Positions 6,643-11,993 of a stretch of DNA of 19,235 nucleotides are shown here, one piece after another. A program made the position numbers and the translations under genes. Position 1 is the first letter of the stretch. Each line of letters starts with the position of its first letter. The notes beneath the pieces are model-generated. The model searched no databases. It was given only the letters and a program-made list of their open reading frames with translations, and had not been told where the DNA came from. Origin of the DNA: DATKZS01 sp035527835 [NCBI: bacterium] (lineage in GTDB: Bacteria > RBG-13-61-14); contig DATKZS010000119.1 in assembly GCA_035527835.1 (NCBI GenBank), positions 1-19,235 of the forward strand, in the 5' to 3' direction.

Positions 6643-6820
6643 GTACGAGGCGGTTTTGGCGGGGTTGGCGGGAGGGGGGATTTATCCGGGGGAGGGGGAG
6701 AGGGGGAGGTTTATGGTCTGTGGTTTGTGGTTGGATCTGGGGAGGGGTTGGCGGGGACAGGGGGTGAAGGCGGTCGCAGAAGAGCAGGCGGGACGGGTGC
6801 GCCACAATTGGGGTCGCTGG

Positions 6821-6834
6821 GGACAGGAGTGTCC
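6821..6834. repeat. GGACAGGAGTGTCC hairpin repeat, copy 2
   Basis: GGACA-GGAG-TGTCC, 5-bp arms with a 4-base loop, followed by CCGCCACC. It shares its core with 375-388. The ffh promoter -35 box starts 41 bp after the shared GACAGG. Confidence 0.6.
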
Positions 6835-6862
6835 CCGCCACCAATGTTGGGCGCGTAAAGTC

Positions 6863-6891
6863 TTGACAGTGGCGGGGTTTGAATGTATTCT
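6863..6891 (+). promoter_or_regulatory. Sigma-70-type promoter of the ffh operon
   Basis: Perfect TTGACA (6863-6868), a 17-bp spacer and TATTCT (6886-6891, 4 of 6 matches to TATAAT). The expected start near 6898 would give a leader of about 65 nt before the ffh ATG at 6965. It is the only strong promoter I see before the core block. Confidence 0.6.
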
Positions 6892-6964
6892 TATTTGATT
6901 CGGCGGACCCTGGGGTCTGGCCGGGAGGGATTGGTATGCCCTTGAATGGAGGGTGAGGAGAGGG

Positions 6965-8305
6965 ATGTTCGAAGGGTTGAGCGATAAGCTTTCGTCGGCG
7001 TTCAAGCAGTTGCGGGGCCATGGGAAGCTGACGGAGCGTAACATCGAGGACACGCTGAAGGAGATCCGGAAGAGCCTGTTGGAGGCTGACGTCAACTACA
7101 ACGTGGTGAAGCGCTTCCTTGCCGATGTTAAACAGAAGTCCCTGGGCAAGGAGGTGATGGAGAGCCTGACTCCGGGCCAGCATTTCGTGAAGCTGTTTTT
7201 TCGCGAGCTGGTGACGCTGATGGGGGAGCAGTGGGAGGACCTTAATTTAAAGGCGGCTCCTCCGGCGGTGATCATGCTGGTGGGTTTGCAGGGGTCAGGG
7301 AAGACGACGACGGCGGGCAAGATCGCGCTGTATCTTCGGGACCAGCGCAAGCGCTCTCCGTTCCTGGTTCCGGCCGACGTTTACCGCCCGGCGGCGATCG
7401 AGCAGCTCCAGGTGCTGGCGGGCAAGCTGGGGGTCCCGGCGTTCGCGAGCACGACGGAGATGGACCCGGTTGAGATCTCGGCGCAGGCGGTGGACCAGGC
7501 CAGGAAGCAGGCGCTGGACACGGTGATCATAGACACGGCGGGGCGTCTGCACATTGACGAAGCGCTGATGGACGAGCTCCGCCGGATCAAGGAGCGGACG
7601 AGGCCGGTGGAGGTGTTGCTGGTCGCGGACGCGATGACGGGGCAGGACGCGGTGACGGTTGCGGAGTCGTTCAACGCGGCGGTTGAGATCACGGGGGTGG
7701 TGCTGACGAAGCTTGACGGCGACGCCCGCGGCGGGGCGGCGCTCTCGATCAAGGCGGTGACGGGCAAGCCGATCAAGCTGGTGGGCGTGGGCGAGAAGCT
7801 GGAGGCGCTGGAGGCTTTCCACCCGGAGCGGATGGCGTCGCGGATCCTGGAGATGGGCGACATCCTGACGCTGATCGAGCGGGCGGAGCGGACGGTAGAC
7901 CAGAAGAAGGCCCATGAGATGCAGCGCAAGATGCGGCGGAGCGAGTTCACCTTGGAGGACTTCAGGGACGCTCTGCACGAGCTGAAGAAGATGGGGCCAT
8001 TGGAGGACGTGCTGAAGATGATCCCGGGCGTGGGGAAGCAGTTGAAGAAGATCCAGAACATGCAGCCGGCGGAGGATGAGCTGAAGAGGATCGAGGCGAT
8101 CATCAATTCGATGACGGGGAAGGAGCGGCGGAACCACAAGATATTGAACGGCTCGCGGCGGCGCCGGATCGCGGCGGGTTCGGGGACGCAGGTGCAGGAC
8201 GTCAACCGGTTAATCAAGGACTACCAGGAGATGCAGAAGCTGATGAAGCAGATGACGTCGGCGAAGGGCGGGATGAGTTTGCCGGGGATCGGGAGGTTCA
8301 TGTAA
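6965..8305 (+). CDS. ffh: Signal recognition particle GTPase Ffh (SRP54)
   Basis: The 446-residue protein binds SRP RNA and signal sequences and, with FtsY, delivers nascent membrane proteins to SecYEG. N domain 1-95 (MFEGLSDKL start). The G domain carries G1 GLQGSGKTTT (107-116), the P-A-D-V-Y-R-P-A-A loop (136-144), DTAGR (190-194) and TKLDGDARGG (248-257). The M domain follows from about 295 and is Met/Lys-rich, with the RNA-binding S-R-R-R-R-I-A-x-G-S-G motif and a C-terminal Q-E-M-Q-K-L-M helix. ATG 6965 is chosen over GTG 6953 because family members start MF and AGGAG (6956-6960) precedes it. It is the first gene of the core block. The last 17 nt around its stop are repeated 71 bp further on. 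Confidence 0.97.
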   Translation: MFEGLSDKLSSAFKQLRGHGKLTERNIEDTLKEIRKSLLEADVNYNVVKRFLADVKQKSLGKEVMESLTPGQHFVKLFFRELVTLMGEQWEDLNLKAAPPAVIMLVGLQGSGKTTTAGKIALYLRDQRKRSPFLVPADVYRPAAIEQLQVLAGKLGVPAFASTTEMDPVEISAQAVDQARKQALDTVIIDTAGRLHIDEALMDELRRIKERTRPVEVLLVADAMTGQDAVTVAESFNAAVEITGVVLTKLDGDARGGAALSIKAVTGKPIKLVGVGEKLEALEAFHPERMASRILEMGDILTLIERAERTVDQKKAHEMQRKMRRSEFTLEDFRDALHELKKMGPLEDVLKMIPGVGKQLKKIQNMQPAEDELKRIEAIINSMTGKERRNHKILNGSRRRRIAAGSGTQVQDVNRLIKDYQEMQKLMKQMTSAKGGMSLPGIGRFM

Positions 8306-8378
8306 GAAAAGATGCGCGGGTGAGGGCACCCTCGCCCCTTTGGTTGAGCGTGGCGGGGCTGGGGAGGTTCATGTAAGA
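8291..8378 (+). repeat. 17-bp direct repeat of the ffh tail flanking a GGGTGAGGGCACC unit
   Basis: The 17 bp GGGAGGTTCATGTAAGA, which include the ffh stop codon, occur at 8291-8307 and again at 8362-8378. Between them (8308-8361) lies a 54-bp unit starting AAAGATGCGCGGGTGAGGGC and containing CACCCTCGCCCCTTTGG. The same words (GCGGGTGAGGGCACCC, CCCCTTTGG) recur after rimM at 9787-9814. The layout resembles a small insertion with target duplication, or a local tandem duplication. Confidence 0.7.
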
Positions 8379-8390
8379 CAATTGGGGAAC

Positions 8391-8467
8391 AGGGATGCAC
8401 AGGATGTTCAGGATAAGAAAAGAAGTTAATATCCCGTGAATCCTGTTAATCACTGTTAATTTTTCTT
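8391..8467. repeat. ACAGGAT/ATCCTGT short-period inverted repeat
   Basis: The left part repeats CACAGGATG/TTCAGGAT with a 9-bp period (8398-8413), followed by AAGAAAAG. The right part holds AATCCTGTTAATCACTGTTA (8439-8458) followed by ATTTTTCTTA, roughly the inverse. It fills the ffh-rpsP gap. RNA could fold back imperfectly; it is not a clean intrinsic terminator. Confidence 0.6.
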
Positions 8468-8497
8468 AAACAGGTTAAAAGGAGGGAGATAGGAGCA

Positions 8498-8812
8498 ATG
8501 GCTGCAGTATTGAGATTGAGTCGTGCGGGGACGCACAAGCGGCCGTATTATTGGGTGGTGGCGACTGACAAGCGGATGCCTCGTGACGGCCGGTATTTGG
8601 AGAAGCTGGGGACGTACGATCCGCTGGCCTCGCAGAATGCGGTGACCCTGAAGACGGAGCGGATCATTTATTGGCTGGACCAGGGGGCCCGTCCGTCGGA
8701 CGCGGTGCGCGAGATTTTGCGCGGCCAGGGGGTCCTGAAGGCGCGGGCAGCGGAGAAGGCGCCGAAGCCGGCGGAGGAGAAGCCTGCGGAAGCACCAGCG
8801 CCGACGGCGTAA
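8498..8812 (+). CDS. rpsP: 30S ribosomal protein S16
   Basis: The 104-residue protein assembles early in the 30S body. The N-terminal R-L-S-R-A-G-T-H-K-R-P-Y-Y-W-V-V-A segment, the D-x-R-M-P-R-D-G-R-Y-L-E-K-L-G-T-Y-D-P motif and the R-I-x-Y-W-L-x-x-G-A-x-P-S-D-A-V segment are diagnostic. The last ~22 residues are an Ala/Pro/Glu/Lys-rich tail beyond the usual 80-85-residue core. GGAGGGAG (8481-8488) lies about 9 nt before the ATG, and AGGAG at 8491-8495 is even closer. It follows ffh after a repeat-filled gap of 192 bp. Confidence 0.97.
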   Translation: MAAVLRLSRAGTHKRPYYWVVATDKRMPRDGRYLEKLGTYDPLASQNAVTLKTERIIYWLDQGARPSDAVREILRGQGVLKARAAEKAPKPAEEKPAEAPAPTA

Positions 8813-8846
8813 TTGGGGCGTGGAGACGAACACCGGGTGATTTATC

Positions 8847-8876
8847 TCTCGCAAAGGCGCAAAGACCGCAAAGAAA
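8847..8876 (+). repeat. GCAAAG short-period repeat
   Basis: CTCGCAAAGG, CGCAAAGAC and CGCAAAG follow one another with an 8-9-bp period and end in AAAAAA. It lies in the 180-bp gap between rpsP and khpA. No inverse arm is visible, so this may be half of a module like those in the other gaps. Confidence 0.65.
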
Positions 8877-8992
8877 AAATAGAGGATGGAATTATTCTCT
8901 GAGTTGTCCGCGCCGGCGTGAGATTAGATTGGTTGGCTGAGTCAGATTTCCTCACCATGAATTAGAGCCGTGGGCGGCAAGGAGAGGTTGTG

Positions 8993-9220
8993 ATGGAAGA
9001 GCTTATCGCTTATATCGCGCGGAACCTGGTTGATTATCCGGACCAGGTTGAGGTGCGCACGGTTCCGGGCGGGCGGACGGTGGTTTATGAGCTTCGGGTC
9101 GCGGAGACTGACCGGGGCCGGGTGATCGGCCGGGAGGGTCAGACGATCCAGGCGATCCGGACTCTTTTGAAGGCGGCGACGGCTTCGGACCACAAGCCGG
9201 TGCTTGAAGTTCCGGGGTGA
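8993..9220 (+). CDS. khpA: KH-domain RNA-binding protein KhpA
   Basis: The 75-residue protein is a single small KH domain. The R-V-I-G-R-E-G-Q-T-I-Q-A-I-R motif carries the GxxG loop (GREG) that contacts RNA. Length and position between rpsP and rimM are typical of KhpA (YlqC), which in Firmicutes pairs with KhpB/Jag and affects small-RNA and cell-division functions. No khpB is in the window. I choose ATG 8993 over GTG 8990: AAGGAG (8979-8984) is 8 nt upstream. The stop is 25 bp before rimM. Confidence 0.93.
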   Translation: MEELIAYIARNLVDYPDQVEVRTVPGGRTVVYELRVAETDRGRVIGREGQTIQAIRTLLKAATASDHKPVLEVPG

Positions 9221-9245
9221 TTCGGACGGCGGCGGGGATTCGGGA

Positions 9246-9794
9246 ATGGGCCGCGAGCTCATCGCGCTGGGCGTTGTCGGGAAGGCGTTCGGGATCCGGG
9301 GCGAGGTCCGGGTCCGGCCGCACAACCCGCGGAGCACGTGGTTCGATACGGCGGAGGGGCTGTGGCTCAGGAGCTCTCCTGCGGCGGAGCCGGAGTTTCT
9401 GCGGATTTTAAAGCGGCGGCGGCACAAGGAATTTTTCGTGTTCACGCTGGATGGCGTTCGGGACCGGGACGACGCGGAGCGGCTGCGGGGCCTCGAGGTG
9501 GTGGCGGCGGAGGATGAGCTGGAGGCCTTGGAGGCTGACGAGTTCTACTGGTACCAGTTGATCGGTCTCAAGGTGCGGGACGCGGAAGGCCGGGCGCTGG
9601 GCGAGGTGGTTCGGATCGAGGAGACGGACCCGAAGCTAGGCGGCAACGACGTGTTGGTGGTGCGGGGCGATGATGGCGAGTTCCTGGTGCCGGCGACCAA
9701 GGACGCTGTATCGGCCATAGACGTGAAGGCGGGGGCCATGACGCTGAGCGCGGCGGGCGGGTTCGGCGGATCGGGCGGGACTGACCGCGGGTGA
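9246..9794 (+). CDS. rimM: Ribosome maturation factor RimM
   Basis: The 182-residue protein binds S19 and helps mature the 30S head. The N-terminal domain begins L-I-A-L-G-V-V-G-K-A-F-G-I-R-G-E-V-R-V. The PRC-barrel half carries E-F-Y-W-Y-Q-L-I-G-L-K-V and E-F-L-V-P-A-T. It ends in a Gly/Ser-rich tail (GGFGGSGGTDRG) not usual for the family; the last codons overlap the palindromic unit at 9787-9804. ATG 9246 matches the family start; the 14 extra upstream codons overlap khpA and look non-native. No strong Shine-Dalgarno is visible, consistent with coupling to khpA. Confidence 0.95.
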   Translation: MGRELIALGVVGKAFGIRGEVRVRPHNPRSTWFDTAEGLWLRSSPAAEPEFLRILKRRRHKEFFVFTLDGVRDRDDAERLRGLEVVAAEDELEALEADEFYWYQLIGLKVRDAEGRALGEVVRIEETDPKLGGNDVLVVRGDDGEFLVPATKDAVSAIDVKAGAMTLSAAGGFGGSGGTDRG

Positions 9795-9883
9795 GGGCAC
9801 CCGCTCCCCTTTGGATGCGGTTTATTTTTATTTGAGTAAAAGTAATCTGGACTGCGGCTAACGCTGCTCGCACAAAGGGGAGC
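9787..9883 (+). repeat. Inverted-repeat unit spanning the rimM stop and the trmD ribosome-binding site
   Basis: GCGGGT-GAGGGC-ACCCGC (9787-9804) is a perfect 6-bp-arm hairpin that includes the rimM stop codon. A second, longer-range pair is GCTCCCCTTTG (9803-9813) with CAAAGGGGAGC (9873-9883), 11 of 11 complementary. The right arm contains AAGGGGAG, the likely trmD Shine-Dalgarno, directly before ATG 9886. A related left half occurs after ffh (8312-8342). Folding of the mRNA could hide the trmD start. Confidence 0.75.
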
Positions 9884-9885
9884 TG

Positions 9886-10629
9886 ATGCGGTTCGAGGTG
9901 ATCACCCTTTTCCCGCGGATGATCGAGGGCCCGGTCGGGGAGAGCATCCTGAAGCGGGCGTGCGATGCCGGGCTCATCGAGGTCCGGGCGCACGATCTCA
10001 GGAGATGGGCCGGGGGCAAGCACCAGAACGCTGACGACGCTCCGTTCGGCGGCGGCGACGGTATGGTGATGAAGCCGGAGCCTCTGTTCGCGGCGATCGA
10101 GGCAGTGAAGGCGGCGGCGGGGAACATGCCGGTGGTGTTGCTGACTCCGCAGGGCAGGCGGTTCAGCCAGGAGCTGGCGGTGGAATGGTCGAGGCTGCCG
10201 GGTCTGATCCTGGTGTGCGGGCATTACGCGGGGATTGACGAGCGGGTGCGGGAGCGGGCGGTTGACCTGGAGGTCTCGATCGGGGACTACGTCCTGTCGG
10301 GGGGCGAGCCGGCGGCGCTGGTGATAATCGAGGCGGTGTCGCGTCAGGTGCCGGGGGTGCTGGGCAACGAGCTGAGCCCGGCGGACGATTCGTTCCCGGC
10401 GCGGCTGGAGTATCCGCAGTACACGCGTCCGGCGGAGTTCATGGGGATGCAGGTGCCCGAGGTCCTGATCTCCGGGCACCACGACCGGATCCGGCGGTGG
10501 CGGAAGAAGGAGAGCCTGCGGCGGACGCTGCTCCGTCGGCCGGACCTTCTGGAGACGTATCCTCCGGACGACGAGGAGCGGGAGCTGCTGCGGGAGATCG
10601 AGGAGGAGGGGAGGGGGAAAAGTAGATAG
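9886..10629 (+). CDS. trmD: tRNA (guanine-N1)-methyltransferase TrmD
   Basis: The 247-residue SPOUT enzyme transfers methyl from S-adenosylmethionine to G37 of tRNA, guarding the reading frame. The N-terminus reads F-E-V-I-T-L-F-P. D-D-A-P-F-G-G-G-D-G-M-V lies near 50-61. The trefoil-knot motifs L-V-C-G-H-Y-A-G-I-D-E-R-V and S-I-G-D-Y-V-L-S-G-G-E-P-A follow, then P-Q-Y-T-R-P-x-E-F and S-G-H-H. The ATG follows AAGGGGAG, which lies in a repeat arm. The final ~10 codons (EEEGRGKSR) run into composite heptad copy B at the stop. Confidence 0.97.
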   Translation: MRFEVITLFPRMIEGPVGESILKRACDAGLIEVRAHDLRRWAGGKHQNADDAPFGGGDGMVMKPEPLFAAIEAVKAAAGNMPVVLLTPQGRRFSQELAVEWSRLPGLILVCGHYAGIDERVRERAVDLEVSIGDYVLSGGEPAALVIIEAVSRQVPGVLGNELSPADDSFPARLEYPQYTRPAEFMGMQVPEVLISGHHDRIRRWRKKESLRRTLLRRPDLLETYPPDDEERELLREIEEEGRGKSR

Positions 10630-10770
10630 TAGCCAGTAGCCGGTAGCCAGGGGAATGAAGAGGTTTGGGGTTTGTGGTTTGGGGTTTGGGGTTGGAAGAT
10701 TGAACCACAAACCACAAACCCTTTCCTTCTTCCTCTTGGCTACTGACTACTGGCTACTGGCTACTCCACA
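10621..10770 (+). repeat. Composite heptad element, copy B
   Basis: In 7-bp steps from 10621: AGTAGCC-type units, linker AGGGGAA TGAAGAG, GTTTGGG/GTTTGTG units and linker GTTGGAA GATTGAA. These are followed by CCACAAA units, CCCTTTC, a C/T-rich part, and GGCTACT units (10738-10766). The outer TAGCCAG and CTGGCTA arms and the inner GTTTG and CAAAC arms are nested inverted repeats, so the whole 150 bp can fold as one long imperfect hairpin centred near 10700. It overlaps the trmD stop and ends 5 bp before the most likely start of the next gene. Confidence 0.88.
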
Positions 10771-10774
10771 AACC

Positions 10775-11335
10775 TTGGCCGGCGGGATTTACATCGGGCT
10801 CTTGCACAGCCCGGTCCTTGACAAGGACGGCAGGATCATCACGACGGCCGTCACGAACCTGGACCTGCACGACCTGGCGCGGCTCAGCCGGACGTATGGG
10901 GTGAAGGGCTTTTACGTGATCCAGCCGCTGGCGCTGCAGATGAAGCTGGTGGAGAAGCTGCGGTCGTACTGGCTGGAGGGGCGGGGCGGTGAGTACAACG
11001 TGACGCGGAAGGAGGCGTTCGAGACGTTGCGGCTGGTGAAGACGCTGGACGAGGCGGTGGCGGGGATCGAGGCGGAAGCGGGCGGGCGTCCGCGGGTCGT
11101 GTTTACCAGCGCGAAGCCGCGGCCGGGCGCGGCGGGCTACGCGGAGCTGGGGTCGAAGATGAGGGCGGGCGGGACTTGGCTCGTGGTTTTCGGCACGGGG
11201 TGGGGGATCGCGCCGGAGTTTTTCGAGCGGGCGGACCATACGCTCCTGCCGATCGAGACGGGGACGGGCTACAACCACCTGTCGGTGCGGATGGCGGCGG
11301 CGATCATCCTGGACCGTTTGCTGGGTCCAAGGTAA
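10775..11335 (+). CDS. SAM-dependent RNA methyltransferase, PF09936 type
   Basis: The 186-residue SPOUT-like protein belongs to a family regularly encoded between trmD and rplS; its RNA target is not known to me. Visible family motifs are I-Y-I-G-L-L-H-S-P-V-L-D-K-D-G-R, T-A-V-T-N-L-D-L-H-D-L-A-R, F-G-T-G-W-G-I-A and the C-terminal Y-N-H-L-S-V-R-M-A-A-A-I-I-L-D-R-L. The start is uncertain. TTG at 10775 gives LAGGIYIGLL, the usual N-terminal length, but no Shine-Dalgarno precedes it because the composite repeat occupies the site. An ATG at 10655 would add 40 residues read from the repeat, which I consider unlikely to be native. Confidence 0.88.
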   Translation: MAGGIYIGLLHSPVLDKDGRIITTAVTNLDLHDLARLSRTYGVKGFYVIQPLALQMKLVEKLRSYWLEGRGGEYNVTRKEAFETLRLVKTLDEAVAGIEAEAGGRPRVVFTSAKPRPGAAGYAELGSKMRAGGTWLVVFGTGWGIAPEFFERADHTLLPIETGTGYNHLSVRMAAAIILDRLLGPR

Positions 11336-11371
11336 AGAGGCTTGTTGCCGACGATCAGGCAGTGAAAAAAG

Positions 11372-11519
11372 GAACCGCGGATTAACACGGATGAACACGG
11401 ATTATATCAGTAGTCGGCAGCCGTGGCCCTGAGCCCCGAGACCTTGCCGGAACGGCGGTCGGTTGTTAATGGTCCCATATTATCTTTTATCCGTGTTCAT
11501 CCGTGTTCATCCGTGGTCA
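11372..11519. repeat. Inverted repeat of 10-bp units, ACACGGATGA/ATCCGTGTTC
   Basis: The left arm (11376-11403) holds CGGATTAACA, CGGATGAACA, CGGATTA. The right arm (11489-11518) holds ATCCGTGTTC twice and ATCCGTGGTC once, the inverse. About 85 bp lie between the arms. The period is 10 bp, unlike the 7-bp modules. It fills most of the 278-bp gap between the methyltransferase gene and rplS. Confidence 0.8.
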
Positions 11520-11613
11520 AGAAAAGGAGTCTGACATATCTCAGCGGAGCCGCCGGGTTTGACCACGGCGGCGGTCATGAGTATGATAGATAAAACTTGA
11601 AGGAGCATAAGTC

Positions 11614-11961
11614 ATGAAGCGGCTACTGGCAATCGAGGAACAACTCAGGAAGCCGGACCTTCCGGCGATTCGTCCCGGGGACACGGTCCGGGTTCACCAC
11701 CGCATCCAGGAGGGCGACAAGGAGCGGGTGCAGGTTTTCGAGGGCGTGGTGCTGAAGATGCACCGTGCCGGTTCGCACAGCACGTTCACGGTGCGGAAGA
11801 TCAGCTACGGCATCGGGGTCGAGAAGATTTTCCCGCTGCATTCGCCGGTACTGGAAAAGATCGAGGTGAAGCAGTCGGGCAAGGTGCGGCGTTCGCGTCT
11901 TTATTATCTGCGCGACCTCAAGGGCAAGGCCGCCAGAATCAAGGAAAAGCGTCCGGTATAA
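11614..11961 (+). CDS. rplS: 50S ribosomal protein L19
   Basis: The 115-residue protein lies at the 30S-50S interface of the ribosome. I see the diagnostic [13 protein letters not shown] start ([13 protein letters not shown]) and R-V-Q-V-F-E-G-V-V. The segments [22 protein letters not shown] and R-R-S-R-L-Y-Y-L-R follow. Length is normal. AAGGAG (11600-11605) precedes the ATG by 8 nt. The YhaN-like ATPase gene follows 32 bp later. Confidence 0.97.
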   Translation: MKRLLAIEEQLRKPDLPAIRPGDTVRVHHRIQEGDKERVQVFEGVVLKMHRAGSHSTFTVRKISYGIGVEKIFPLHSPVLEKIEVKQSGKVRRSRLYYLRDLKGKAARIKEKRPV

Positions 11962-11993
11962 GCGATGAATAACCGTGCTCCGGGGTCCTTCTC

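Larger units (their letters stand above)
6364..6862. other. G-rich gene-free stretch with scattered repeats
   Basis: No protein is supported here: frames are short, rich in Gly/Arg/Pro and unlike any family. Recognisable pieces are a near-perfect palindrome CACAGGTTT-C-AAACCTGTG (6624-6642), four loose GTTTGT-type heptads (6708-6735), and the GGACAGGAGTGTCC hairpin (6821-6834). The plus strand is strongly G-rich between about 6450 and 6780. The last part leads into the ffh promoter. Confidence 0.5.

Noticed and set aside
6617-6650. tRNA-like or riboswitch-like structure around the CACAGGTTT palindrome
   Set aside because: Only one hairpin with a single-base centre is present; no cloverleaf, acceptor stem or CCA end can be drawn.
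8391-8467. Intrinsic terminator after ffh
   Set aside because: The arms are imperfect and AT-rich and the T-run is interrupted (TTTTTCTTA); it fits the short-period repeat pattern of the other gaps better, and rpsP lies on the same strand without its own clear promoter.
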